From Paenibacillus_E qinlingensis_A (GTDB lineage: Bacteria; Bacillota; Bacilli; Paenibacillales; NBRC-103111): a DNA stretch of 64,000 bases. The notes beneath the pieces are model-generated. The model made no database searches. It was not told where the DNA came from and worked only from the letters and a program-made list of their open reading frames with translations. The stretch spans positions 248,001-312,000 of the forward strand of contig NZ_JAVDSB010000003.1 in assembly GCF_031455095.1 (NCBI RefSeq), written 5' to 3'. Numbering within the stretch: position 1 is the stretch's first letter; every line of letters begins with the position of its first letter. This document shows positions 49,829-58,618 of the stretch, piece by piece. A program made the position numbers and the translations under genes.

Positions 49829-51064
49829 ATGAAATGGACATCAGCCACATGGAATTTCAGCCAAGTTCGCAAAACCTTTCAGAGCGCCAGTTCCGTCGGG
49901 AAAACGTTCATGGTACTCAGCACCTCGACCTTAGCTCTATTCGTACTCATTGGTCTAGGTGGCGTCCTGCAAAGTAGATTAATGTCGACAACGTCGCCGG
50001 TTTCTTCCATGAAAGGTCTCGCTGCATCTGTCACGAATCAGTTTTTCATCGATATGTTGGGTATGGAAGTCCCTCATTTAAATAAGGATCAGAAGAAGTT
50101 TACCTTTTCCCAACACAATGTGTTTCACTTCGCTTTTCAAATGATGACCAATATTAATCCAAGTGATCCCAAAAGCCTTGTTGCAAGTGAAGTGCCTGGT
50201 ATGGATTTGACGAAATCGACCGTCTTGGTGAAAGGGAGCGAAAATAATCCTAGTGCGCCATATGATTTCAATCCAGGCTCGAATAATTTGGAGGCAGAAG
50301 CCAAAAATCCACCACTTCCGACTCCATCCATAGAACCAACGCCGATTAGCAGCGTATCTCCATCTCCGAATGCAGTTGGTCAGCCACCGAAAACAGCAGG
50401 CGATAATATTGCTTTTATCTATCAAACACATAGCAATGAGTCATTTCTCCCCGAGCTAAAAGGTGTGACAGATCCAGACAAAGCATATAGCGATAAAGTG
50501 AATATCATCTCCGTAGGGCAACGGTTAGCTCAGAACCTGGAGAGAGATGGCATTGGAGCTGTGCATTCTTCAACTGTTTATCCGAGCACAGTCAAAGGTT
50601 TTGAATACCCGTACTCCTACAAATATTCCGCCAAAACGCTCCAAGAAGCCGTCGCTTCGCATAAGGATTTGGATTATTTCTTTGATATTCATCGCGACTC
50701 AGGAGCACGCAACAAAACAACGGCTACGATCGATGGTAAGGAAGTTGCACAGGTTTATTTTATCATTGGCGGGAAAAATCCAAATTGGAAAAAGAACGAG
50801 GAATTTGCAAGCAAAATTCATCAAGTGCTGGAAGCGAAGCACCCAGGTGTCTCCAAAGGGATTCATGCCAAAGAGGCCAGTGAGGGGAATGGTTTGTATA
50901 ATCAAAACATTTCACCTAACAGTATTTTGATCGAAGTAGGCGGTCCCTACAATACCCTCGAGGAATGTTACCGGGCAACGGATTGGTTGGCCGAAGCGAT
51001 ATCGGAAGTTATTTTGAACGCGAAGAAAGTTGATGCACCGGCGGATACGGCAAAAAAATCGTAA
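49829..51064 (+). CDS. spoIIP: Stage II sporulation protein P
   Basis: SpoIIP, 411 residues, a peptidoglycan amidase/endopeptidase that works with SpoIID and SpoIIM at the engulfing septum. An N-terminal membrane helix (about residues 30-50), a Pro/Ser-rich linker, and the catalytic domain are visible: FIYQTHSNESFLPEL with His and Glu, YFFDIHRDSGARNKT, and ILIEVGGPYNTLEEC. The ATG at 49829 is ten bases after TAGGAGG; one at 49820 is too close to it. The next gene starts about 30 bases downstream. Confidence 0.95.
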   Translation: MKWTSATWNFSQVRKTFQSASSVGKTFMVLSTSTLALFVLIGLGGVLQSRLMSTTSPVSSMKGLAASVTNQFFIDMLGMEVPHLNKDQKKFTFSQHNVFHFAFQMMTNINPSDPKSLVASEVPGMDLTKSTVLVKGSENNPSAPYDFNPGSNNLEAEAKNPPLPTPSIEPTPISSVSPSPNAVGQPPKTAGDNIAFIYQTHSNESFLPELKGVTDPDKAYSDKVNIISVGQRLAQNLERDGIGAVHSSTVYPSTVKGFEYPYSYKYSAKTLQEAVASHKDLDYFFDIHRDSGARNKTTATIDGKEVAQVYFIIGGKNPNWKKNEEFASKIHQVLEAKHPGVSKGIHAKEASEGNGLYNQNISPNSILIEVGGPYNTLEECYRATDWLAEAISEVILNAKKVDAPADTAKKS

Positions 51065-51093
51065 ACCGGCTTACCAATAAAGGAGGAAATGTG

Positions 51094-51486
51094 ATGAGGC
51101 TGAGGCGCTTTTATATCAAGGTTGGATTGTTTGGACTCTTGCTGCTGTTTTGTATCTTGTTCGGCGTCAGTCTAGCATCCAGCGGGATGGAACGTATTGA
51201 AGGTCCTCAGCCTTCCTCCAAAGCTTCCTCACAGGCTGCTCCAACAAAAGCGCCAGGTAAAGTAGTAACAACAGTTGCTAATGCTACGCCCACACCAACA
51301 CCACCTGCTCAAAACACAACAGTGAAAGGGAAACAAAACGATGAGCCGAAGACTGAACCTGTTGTCATTCATGATAATTCACTGAACCGTGTAGGCAATA
51401 AATTGGGTGACCTTTTACAGATAACGGCACATCATGGAATTAAATTGTTCATTTCTTTGTTTGATGCTGTTTTAGGCAAAGGCTAG
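51094..51486 (+). CDS. yqxA: YqxA-like single-span membrane protein
   Basis: About 130 residues: a short cytoplasmic start, one membrane helix (about 9-30), then a Ser/Thr/Pro/Lys-rich outer part ending in a hydrophobic helix (GIKLFISLFDAVLG). Position between spoIIP and lepA identifies it as the YqxA (DUF3679) counterpart of Bacillus; sequence alone would not. Function unknown, presumably in sporulation. The ATG at 51094 has AAGGAGG seven bases upstream. Confidence 0.75.
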   Translation: MRLRRFYIKVGLFGLLLLFCILFGVSLASSGMERIEGPQPSSKASSQAAPTKAPGKVVTTVANATPTPTPPAQNTTVKGKQNDEPKTEPVVIHDNSLNRVGNKLGDLLQITAHHGIKLFISLFDAVLGKG

Positions 51487-51559
51487 CTGTGCATTGCTCC
51501 GACTTCGCACAACTGCTATAATGAAAATTATTTGCATGTAGTGGGGGTTAGTCTTTAGC

Positions 51560-53374
51560 ATGACGGACATTCGAGAAAGACAACAAAGAATTCGCAACTT
51601 TTCAATTATCGCTCATATCGATCACGGCAAATCAACACTAGCTGATCGTATTCTGGAATATACAGGTGCATTGTCTTCACGTGAGATGCAAGAGCAAGTT
51701 CTCGACCAGATGGATCTGGAGCGCGAACGGGGGATTACAATCAAACTACAGGCGGTGAGATTGGCTTACCGCGCGGATGATGGTGTCGATTACATCCTTA
51801 ACTTGATTGATACACCAGGACACGTAGACTTTACCTATGAGGTATCACGAAGTCTTGCTGCTTGTGAAGGAGCATTGTTGGTTGTTGATGCGGCTCAAGG
51901 CATTGAGGCTCAAACACTAGCGAACGTATATCTAGCACTTGAAAATAATTTAGAAATATTACCTGTTATTAATAAAATTGATTTACCAAGCGCAGACCCC
52001 GAGAAAGTAAAGCAAGAGGTCGAAGACGTCATCGGTCTTGACGCTAGTGATGCTGTTCTTGCTTCGGCTAAAGCGGGTATCGGTATTAAAGAAATCATTG
52101 AACAAATTTGTCTGAAGGTACCAGCACCACAAGGTAATCCGGATGCTCCTTTGAAGGCCTTGATATTTGACTCCCATTACGATAGCTACAAAGGCGTAAT
52201 CGTGTATGTGCGTGTCGTGGATGGTTCGATCAAAGCAGGCTCCAAAATTAAAATGATGGCGACGAACAAAGTGTTCGAAGTTATTGAAGTCGGTGCGTTC
52301 AAACCAAGAATGTCATCGGTTCCTTCCCTTGAGGTTGGAGATGTTGGTTTCATCGTTGCTGGTATTAAAAATGTTGGAGACACCCGTGTCGGCGACACGG
52401 TAACGGAAGCAGATCGTCCTTCACCAGAGGCACTGCCAGGTTACCGTCGAATTAACCCCATGGTATTCTGCGGATTGTACCCAATTGAAACGACCGATTA
52501 CAACGATCTTCGCGAAGCGTTGCAAAAGCTTGAATTGAATGACGCATCCTTGCGTTTTGAACCTGAAACATCTACGGCACTAGGCTTCGGCTTCCGTTGC
52601 GGATTCTTAGGACTCCTACACATGGAAATCATTCAGGAGCGTATCGAACGTGAATTCAACATTCCGTTGATTACTACAGCGCCAAGCGTTATCTACCGCA
52701 TCACATTAACGAATGGCGATGTCATGGAAATTGATAACCCTTCAAATTACCCAGATCCGCAACGTATTGACTTCGTGGAAGAGCCATATGTAAAAGCTTC
52801 CGTTATCGTGCCGAATGATTATGTAGGTACCATCATGGAGCTTTGCCAAGGTAAACGCGGCGAATACTTGAATATGGAATACTTGGATACGAATCGCGTA
52901 ACATTGACGTATGAGATCCCGTTATCAGAGATTGTCTACGATTTCTTTGATATGTTGAAGTCTCGGACAAAAGGATATGCATCTTTTGACTATGAAATCA
53001 GCGGCTACAAGAAATCCAATCTGGTTAAAATGGACATCTTGCTCAATTCGGAGCAGGTGGATGCCCTGTCCTTCATCGTTCACCGTGATACCGCTTATCA
53101 CCGTGGCAAAATCATTTGTGATAAACTGAAAGAGCTTATCCCGCGGCAAATGTTTGAGGTGCCGATTCAAGCAGCGATTGGACAGAAAATCGTGGCACGT
53201 GAGACCGTAAAAGCGATGCGTAAAAACGTACTTGCCAAGTGTTACGGCGGTGACATTTCTCGTAAACGTAAATTGTTAGACAAGCAAAAAGAAGGTAAAA
53301 AACGCATGAAGCAGGTCGGTAGCGTAGAAGTGCCGCAAGAAGCGTTCATGGCTGTTTTGAAAATCGACGAATAG
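51560..53374 (+). CDS. lepA: Elongation factor 4 (LepA)
   Basis: LepA, 604 residues, a translational GTPase that affects initiation or back-translocation on the ribosome. GTPase motifs: G1 AHIDHGKSTLADRI (18-31), switch II DTPGHVDF, G4 NKIDLP. The EF-G-like domains and the LepA-specific C-terminal domain (AKCYGGDISRKRKLLDKQKE) are complete. Starts with ATG after a GGGGGTT site. Normal family length. Downstream terminator separates it from hemW. Confidence 0.97.
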   Translation: MTDIRERQQRIRNFSIIAHIDHGKSTLADRILEYTGALSSREMQEQVLDQMDLERERGITIKLQAVRLAYRADDGVDYILNLIDTPGHVDFTYEVSRSLAACEGALLVVDAAQGIEAQTLANVYLALENNLEILPVINKIDLPSADPEKVKQEVEDVIGLDASDAVLASAKAGIGIKEIIEQICLKVPAPQGNPDAPLKALIFDSHYDSYKGVIVYVRVVDGSIKAGSKIKMMATNKVFEVIEVGAFKPRMSSVPSLEVGDVGFIVAGIKNVGDTRVGDTVTEADRPSPEALPGYRRINPMVFCGLYPIETTDYNDLREALQKLELNDASLRFEPETSTALGFGFRCGFLGLLHMEIIQERIEREFNIPLITTAPSVIYRITLTNGDVMEIDNPSNYPDPQRIDFVEEPYVKASVIVPNDYVGTIMELCQGKRGEYLNMEYLDTNRVTLTYEIPLSEIVYDFFDMLKSRTKGYASFDYEISGYKKSNLVKMDILLNSEQVDALSFIVHRDTAYHRGKIICDKLKELIPRQMFEVPIQAAIGQKIVARETVKAMRKNVLAKCYGGDISRKRKLLDKQKEGKKRMKQVGSVEVPQEAFMAVLKIDE

Positions 53375-53386
53375 AGGCATGGAATG

Positions 53387-53426
53387 AAAAGCTGGGGTGG
53401 CAGCAGACGCTGTCCCTTGGCTTTTT
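53387..53426 (+). terminator. Rho-independent terminator after lepA
   Basis: AAAAGC / GCTTTTT outer and GGCAGC-agac-GCTGTC inner stem, followed by T residues. Confidence 0.8.
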
Positions 53427-53464
53427 CTCAATGATAAGCTTGAAAGATAGAAAGGAATACCCTT

Positions 53465-54616
53465 ATGTTAGTTAACTATACAACACCAACAGCGGTGTAC
53501 ATTCATATTCCCTTTTGCACAAACAAATGTCATTATTGTGATTTCAACTCTTATGTCCTCAAAGGGCAGCCTGTGATGGAATATTTAGATGCACTTGAGC
53601 GTGAAATGGAGCTTACTGTACGAAACAATCCGCCACAGAAGGTGGAGACGATCTTTGTTGGTGGCGGAACGCCAACCGTTCTATTGCCAGACCAAATGGA
53701 GCGATTCCTCAAGATTGTTCGAACTTATTTCCCAGCGGATAGCGCGGAAGTAGAATTCTCGATGGAAGCTAACCCAGGAACGACGGACGAAGATAAGCTT
53801 GCTGTGATGAAAGCTGGCGGCGTCAATCGCATAAGCTTTGGTGTGCAATCTTTTAACAATGACATCCTTGCGGCGATCGGCCGTATTCATAATACAGATG
53901 ATGTGCACAGAAGCATTGCCAATGCGAAGAAATTAGGTTTTGATAACTTATCCATTGACCTGATGTTCGGACTTCCAAAGCAAACAGTGGAAATCATGCA
54001 GGCAACATTGGATGAGGCGTTGTCACTTGATTTACAGCATTATTCAATTTACAGCTTGAAAGTAGAAGAAAACACGTTGTTCCACACCTTATTTAACAAA
54101 AATCAACTGCCTCTTCCAAGTGAAGATGAGGAAGTCGATATGTACGAACTCATCATGCGCCGATTAGAGAGTGCGGGCTATAAGCAGTATGAGATCAGCA
54201 ACTTTGCCAAGCCTGGCCGCGAGAGCAGGCATAATACGATGTACTGGCGCAATCGCTCCTATTACGGATTAGGTGCAGGTGCACACGGGTATATGAATGG
54301 TAAGCGTCATGTGAATGTGAAGGGCATCCAACCCTATATTGATGCTACGAAGCTGGGATTACCGATCATGGAGCAATTCGACGTGACGCCGCAAGAAGCG
54401 ATGGAAGACTTTATGATGGTTGGACTGCGACTGCTAGAAGGTGTGCGCAGCACGGACTTCATGAATCAATTCGGAGAGACGATCGAAGCCCACTTCGGAA
54501 CTACGCTGCAAAGCTGGATCAACAAGAAGCTGATTGAGCAAACGCCGGAAGGATATCGTTTATCCAAGCACGGTATTTTGCTAGGAAATGAAGTCTTTGC
54601 TTCGTTCTTAAGCTGA
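53465..54616 (+). CDS. hemW: HemW, radical SAM heme chaperone family
   Basis: HemW (formerly a HemN-like coproporphyrinogen oxidase), 383 residues. The radical-SAM cluster motif CTNKCHYC (Cys-x3-Cys-x2-Cys, about residues 19-26) is intact, with the GGGTPTVL SAM-binding region and the HemW C-terminal domain (EDFMMVGLRLLEGVRSTDF). In Bacillales it follows lepA, as here. HemW inserts heme into target proteins rather than making it. AAAGGAA before the ATG. Confidence 0.94.
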   Translation: MLVNYTTPTAVYIHIPFCTNKCHYCDFNSYVLKGQPVMEYLDALEREMELTVRNNPPQKVETIFVGGGTPTVLLPDQMERFLKIVRTYFPADSAEVEFSMEANPGTTDEDKLAVMKAGGVNRISFGVQSFNNDILAAIGRIHNTDDVHRSIANAKKLGFDNLSIDLMFGLPKQTVEIMQATLDEALSLDLQHYSIYSLKVEENTLFHTLFNKNQLPLPSEDEEVDMYELIMRRLESAGYKQYEISNFAKPGRESRHNTMYWRNRSYYGLGAGAHGYMNGKRHVNVKGIQPYIDATKLGLPIMEQFDVTPQEAMEDFMMVGLRLLEGVRSTDFMNQFGETIEAHFGTTLQSWINKKLIEQTPEGYRLSKHGILLGNEVFASFLS

Positions 54617-54635
54617 ACCAATTTCATGCAAAAAA

Positions 54636-54687
54636 CGCTTGTGCATTTATACGTTTCGTTGTATATTTATACATGAATCCACAAGCG
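54636..54687. repeat. Long imperfect hairpin between hemW and the acetyltransferase gene
   Basis: CGCTTGTG (54636-54643) pairs with CACAAGCG (54680-54687), with TATAC / GTATA inside. Read on the minus strand it is followed by a T-run, so it could terminate minus-strand transcription, though no minus-strand gene is seen nearby. Confidence 0.5.
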
Positions 54688-54757
54688 AAACAGCGGAAAG
54701 CCGCAGGGCGCTAGCGTGGCTTTTATGCATTTTTGTGCGAATGGTGGGTGGGGAAGC

Positions 54758-55231
54758 GTGAATACATCAACTACGGTGTCCGTAAGAAAAGCTTCGGTGG
54801 ATGATATCGATAAGCTTTTTGAAATCATACAGGGGTATGCCAAGCAAGGCATCATGCTGCCGCGGAGCAAGGAAATGCTCCAAGATCAAATTGATACGTT
54901 TGTTGTCGCTGAATTCGATGGCCTATTAATAGGGTGCGGTTCACTGACGAGGTTGGGGCCAGATCTGGTTGAGATTCGCTCACTTGGGATGACGCCTGGC
55001 TACAAGGGTCAAGGAATCGGTGGCAAACTTGTTGACTTTTTAGTCGAAGAGGCAAGAAGCCAAGGAATTATTAAAGTGATGGCACTTACGTATGAAGTGG
55101 CTTTCTTTCAAAAAAACGGCTTTACACTCGTTCCGAAGGAGATTTTTCCTGAGAAGGTTTGGAGAGACTGCATGCATTGCAAAAAACAGTATTGTTGCGA
55201 TGAAATCGCCGTACTTAAACGTTTGGATTGA
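54758..55231 (+). CDS. GNAT family N-acetyltransferase
   Basis: Acetyltransferase of 157-158 residues with the GNAT fold: VRKASVDDIDKLFEIIQGY at the start, the acetyl-CoA motif A LVEIRSLGMTPGYKGQGIGG (about 75-94) including GxGIG, and a C-terminal YEVAFFQKNGFTLVPKEI segment. Layout resembles ArgA-like N-acetylglutamate synthases and YtpA-type proteins, but a Cys-rich tail (CMHCKKQYCCDEIAVL) marks it as a variant. The GTG at 54758 follows GGTGGGGAAG; the frame is open further left without a site. A terminator overlapping the hrcA promoter region follows. Confidence 0.83.
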   Translation: MNTSTTVSVRKASVDDIDKLFEIIQGYAKQGIMLPRSKEMLQDQIDTFVVAEFDGLLIGCGSLTRLGPDLVEIRSLGMTPGYKGQGIGGKLVDFLVEEARSQGIIKVMALTYEVAFFQKNGFTLVPKEIFPEKVWRDCMHCKKQYCCDEIAVLKRLD

Positions 55232-55237
55232 CTTGAC

Positions 55238-55264
55238 AACAGACCTTAGGGTCTGTTATTTTTG
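55238..55264 (+). terminator. Terminator of the acetyltransferase gene
   Basis: AACAGACC-ttag-GGTCTGTT perfect stem with ATTTTTG tail. It overlaps a possible -35 (TTGACA, 55233-55238) and -10 (TATTTT, 55257-55262) for hrcA. Confidence 0.75.
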
Positions 55265-55273
55265 TATTAGGAT

Positions 55274-55300
55274 TTAGCACTCACTAAATACGAGTGCTAA
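55274..55300 (+). promoter_or_regulatory. CIRCE operator of the heat-shock operon
   Basis: TTAGCACTC - 9 bases - GAGTGCTAA, a perfect CIRCE element, 42 bases upstream of hrcA. HrcA binds it and represses the operon in the absence of heat stress. Confidence 0.97.
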
Positions 55301-55341
55301 CGAAGGTGGCAAATAGTGAAAAGTGAGGAGGAGGGGTACTC

Positions 55342-56370
55342 ATGTTGACAGAGCGCCAACGCATGATTTTAAGTGCAATCATTGATGATTACGTTCGTTC
55401 AGCGGAGCCAATTGGTTCGCGAAGTATTTCGAAGCGTGGGAATGTTGGGTTTAGTCCAGCAACCATACGTAATGAAATGTCTGATCTCGAAGAAATGGGC
55501 TATCTTGAGCAGCCTCATACGTCCGCAGGTCGTATACCTTCACACAAGGGTTATCGCTATTATGTCGATCATTTGCTCCAGCACGGCTCCTTGCATAGTC
55601 ATGATTTGGATTCTATGAAGGGTGCTTTCGCAGAGCGTATTCAAGAGATGGAAGGTGTTATTCAGCACGTTGCTGGCATGCTCTCCAGTCTTACGAACTA
55701 CACGTCGATCGTGCTCGGTCCTGAAGTGTTTAGTACAACTTTAAAGCATATTCAAATTATCCCGATCTCGGATACTACAGCAGTAGCAATCCTAGTGATG
55801 AATACGGGGCATGTTGAAAATAAAACCGTGACGATACCTGAAGGCATGCCAATGTCGGAAATCGAGAAGGTCGTCAATATTCTGAATACAAGGCTGAAGA
55901 ATGTGCCGTTGGTTCAGTTTAAATCAAAGCTTTACAACGAAATTTCAAATGAATTAAGCAAATATGTGACCGGCTATCAAGAGCTTCTTGGTATGGTTGA
56001 GAGTGTACTGCAAAGCGATGAGAAGGATCGTGTTTTCCTCAGTGGAATGACGAATATGCTCACACAGCCTGAATTCAAGGATGTGGAGAAAGTGAAGAGC
56101 ATTTTTGATCTGCTGGAAGAAGCACCGACTCTCATCAAGTTATTTACTCCTTCAAATGAAGGCATCGAGATAAAAATTGGTGCTGAGAATAGTATTGAAG
56201 CCATATCGAATTGCAGCTTAATCACAGCTTCATACTCCATTGCCGGTACGCCGCTTGGCACGATTGGTATTTTGGGACCTACTCGCATGGAATACGGTAG
56301 AGTCATTGGTTTAATGGAACATCTATCGAAGCATATGGAACTGGTCTTAGGACGTTGGTATGGTAAATGA
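55342..56370 (+). CDS. hrcA: Heat-inducible transcription repressor HrcA
   Basis: HrcA, 342 residues, represses class I heat-shock genes by binding CIRCE. An N-terminal winged helix (TERQRMILSAIIDDYVRSAE, then SPATIRNEMSDLEEMGYL) and the C-terminal inserted dimerisation region (LGPTRMEYGRVIGLMEHLSK) are typical. GAGGAGGAGGGG before the ATG is a very strong site. It carries the perfect CIRCE upstream, so it controls itself and the following chaperone genes. The stop overlaps the chaperonin frame at 56367. Confidence 0.96.
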   Translation: MLTERQRMILSAIIDDYVRSAEPIGSRSISKRGNVGFSPATIRNEMSDLEEMGYLEQPHTSAGRIPSHKGYRYYVDHLLQHGSLHSHDLDSMKGAFAERIQEMEGVIQHVAGMLSSLTNYTSIVLGPEVFSTTLKHIQIIPISDTTAVAILVMNTGHVENKTVTIPEGMPMSEIEKVVNILNTRLKNVPLVQFKSKLYNEISNELSKYVTGYQELLGMVESVLQSDEKDRVFLSGMTNMLTQPEFKDVEKVKSIFDLLEEAPTLIKLFTPSNEGIEIKIGAENSIEAISNCSLITASYSIAGTPLGTIGILGPTRMEYGRVIGLMEHLSKHMELVLGRWYGK

Positions 56371-56384
56371 CAGGAGTCAAACCC

Positions 56385-57908
56385 ATGCATGGTGAAAGTG
56401 AAGAACGGTACTCTACGTTAGTCAATAATGCCGCGGCAGTTCGGGCGATTTGTTCGGCAGTCGAAGGAACCCTGGGTCCTAAGGGGCTGGACACAATGCT
56501 AGTCGGCGGCCAAGGTGAGGTCATTATTACTAACGATGGTGTGACGATATTGGAAAAGATGGATGTTACGCATCCAGCAGCGAGATTGATGATTCAAGTC
56601 GCTCGCAGTCAACAACGGCAGATTGGCGATGGAACGACAACAGCTACAGTGTTAGCTGGCGCGATGGTGCAAGAAGGTGTTGCCCAAGTTACGCGCGGTG
56701 TTCCTGTAGCAAAGGTTGTCACTGGCATGCTGCAAGGGATTGAAATGGCCGTAGCGAGTCTAGAGGGCCGCAGTCGTAAGATCGCAGGTCTAGCAGATCG
56801 AGCGCTTCAGCGTATTGCTTACACGGCAGGGCGAGAGCAAACGGATATCGCTAAACTCGTTATTCAAGCGGCCGAAGCCGTTGGTGAGGCGAAGCTGCGC
56901 GAAGAGGGTTATCGCTTCGCGGACAGCGTGCTCGCCCACGAAGTAGCGAGCAGTGAGGTCTGGACCGGCATCCTGCTGAATGGGAAGCCGATGAACCTGC
57001 ATCTCGAGCAGGAGCACCGAGATGCCCGCATCCTCGTGCTGCATGATGCTCTGGAGCCTGAGGCGGTCAGCGAGGAATCGCTGGTCACCGAGGCAGGCTT
57101 CCAGCGCTATATGCAGCTCCGGGAGCTCTTCCGCAGCTCCCTCGGCATGCTGCTGGAGCTTGGCGTCGGTCTGATTGCATCAGACCGCGGGGTTGACCCT
57201 GAGGCGGAGCAGTTTTGCTCCGACCATGGCATTCTCGTGCTGCAGCGGTTGTCACGTAGGGACTTGCAGCTGCTGAGCGAGCACACCGGCGCTAGGCCGG
57301 TGCGGCGCACGGCGCTGCGCAAGAGCGCGCCGGAGCTCAGCGCGGCGCTCGGTCACGCGGGCTATGCCGCGTATGACGAGCGGCTGGAGCGCGTGCGCGT
57401 CGCGCAGGGTCACGGTGAGGGGCACGTGACCGTGATCGTTGGCGCCGCGACGCGCGAAGCGGCGCATGAGCGCTCGCGCATCGCGAAGGACGCTGCGTCA
57501 GCCGTCCAAGCCGCCGTGCGCGGCGGGTACTTGCCCGGCGGCGGCGCAGCTGAGATGGCCGTCGCGCATGATCTGGAGCGTGTGCGCGAGACGATGAGGG
57601 GCATGGAGGGCTTTGGTGTGGCCGCTGTCGCGGGAGCACTGCGCAAGCCATTGTCTCAAATCGTAGTGAACGCAGGCTACAATCCGCTCGAGAAGGTTGA
57701 AGAGCTGAAAGCGGCCCAGCTTGCACAGGATACGGACAGCCTAGGGATCGATTGCGATACGGGGCTGATCACGGATTTTGTGGAAGCTGGGATTATGGAT
57801 CCGACAGATGTGAAAATTCACGCGCTGCAAGCGGCTGGTGAAGTAGCTGCCGCGGTACTGCGTATCCATACAGTGATCAAGATGAAGCAACCTTTTGAAG
57901 AGAATTAA
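56385..57908 (+). CDS. Group III (archaeal-type, TCP-1-like) chaperonin
   Basis: ATP-driven protein-folding chaperonin, 507 residues, resembling thermosome rather than GroEL. Nucleotide-site motifs: LGPKGLDTML (30-39), TNDGVTIL (49-56, Asp51), GDGTTTATVL (81-90, Asp82), HERSRIAKDA with Asp369, and GGGAAE (385-390). Apical part with DRGVDPEAEQFCSDHGI (267-283) matches the thermosome pattern QKGIDDxA, so an intrinsic lid rather than GroES is expected. C-terminal TDVKIHALQAAGEVAAAVLR (474-493) mirrors group II. GroEL's Gly-Gly-Met tail is absent. It sits between hrcA and grpE. The ATG at 56385 has AGGAG eight bases upstream; the ATG at 56367 overlaps the hrcA stop and is an alternative. Known in some Firmicutes as Group III. 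Confidence 0.9.
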   Translation: MHGESEERYSTLVNNAAAVRAICSAVEGTLGPKGLDTMLVGGQGEVIITNDGVTILEKMDVTHPAARLMIQVARSQQRQIGDGTTTATVLAGAMVQEGVAQVTRGVPVAKVVTGMLQGIEMAVASLEGRSRKIAGLADRALQRIAYTAGREQTDIAKLVIQAAEAVGEAKLREEGYRFADSVLAHEVASSEVWTGILLNGKPMNLHLEQEHRDARILVLHDALEPEAVSEESLVTEAGFQRYMQLRELFRSSLGMLLELGVGLIASDRGVDPEAEQFCSDHGILVLQRLSRRDLQLLSEHTGARPVRRTALRKSAPELSAALGHAGYAAYDERLERVRVAQGHGEGHVTVIVGAATREAAHERSRIAKDAASAVQAAVRGGYLPGGGAAEMAVAHDLERVRETMRGMEGFGVAAVAGALRKPLSQIVVNAGYNPLEKVEELKAAQLAQDTDSLGIDCDTGLITDFVEAGIMDPTDVKIHALQAAGEVAAAVLRIHTVIKMKQPFEEN

Positions 57909-57965
57909 ATGTGGGCAAACTAAACCCAAATATGTCGTGTATTATGTTTAGGAGGTGAAGGACAA

Positions 57966-58529
57966 TTGAGTACTGGAGATAACAAAACAGTGGAACAAGA
58001 CATTAACCCTACATACGCAGCCGAGAATGAATCAACGACAGAGCAAGAAGTTGTTGAGGAAGTCGTTTCCGAGGAAGCGAATAGCGAATTGGAACAGGCG
58101 CGTGTGCAAGCCGAAGAAAACTATCAGCGTTTATTACGCGTTCAAGCGGACTTCGACAACTTCCGTCGCCGTGCAAGAGCGGAGAAGGAAGATTTCGCGA
58201 AATACGCTTCGCTTAAATTGATTGAACAGCTATTACCGATTGTGGATAACTTTGATCGCGCGCTGTCTTCAAGCAAAGAGACGAAGGATTTCGACGCATT
58301 GGTGAAGGGCTTGGATATGACTTACCGTGGCATTGATCAACTATTAACAGCTGAAGGGCTTAAGCCTATTGAGGCGGTTGGTCAACCGTTCAACCCTGAA
58401 TTCCATCAAGCTGTGATGCAAGTGGAATCCGAGGAGCATGAAGAAGGTATTGTTGTTGAAGAATTGCAAAAAGGCTATATCCTCAAAGACAAGGTCATCC
58501 GACCTGCAATGGTTAAGGTTAGCGTATAA
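57966..58529 (+). CDS. grpE: Nucleotide exchange factor GrpE
   Basis: GrpE, 187 residues, co-chaperone that releases ADP from DnaK. The N-terminal acidic, disordered stretch (many Glu) leads into the long coiled-coil (ELEQARVQAEENYQRLLRVQ) and the C-terminal beta domain with GLKPIEAVGQPFNPEFHQAV. The start is TTG at 57966, nine bases after AGGAGGTGA. Ordinary length. It follows the chaperonin gene after 57 bases, so both are probably on one transcript. Confidence 0.95.
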   Translation: MSTGDNKTVEQDINPTYAAENESTTEQEVVEEVVSEEANSELEQARVQAEENYQRLLRVQADFDNFRRRARAEKEDFAKYASLKLIEQLLPIVDNFDRALSSSKETKDFDALVKGLDMTYRGIDQLLTAEGLKPIEAVGQPFNPEFHQAVMQVESEEHEEGIVVEELQKGYILKDKVIRPAMVKVSV

Positions 58530-58618
58530 GTCTAATTTTGATCACGAGACTAAAGGATCTTATCTTTTTAAATAAAAACTAATGACGTTCCTAGAGGAAC
58601 ATAAGGAGGCATCTTTAC

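Noticed and set aside
57337..57726. 129-residue minus-strand frame, Arg/Ala/Pro-rich, inside the chaperonin gene
   Set aside because: High GC on the coding strand removes stop codons from the opposite strand; the composition is that of a shadow frame.
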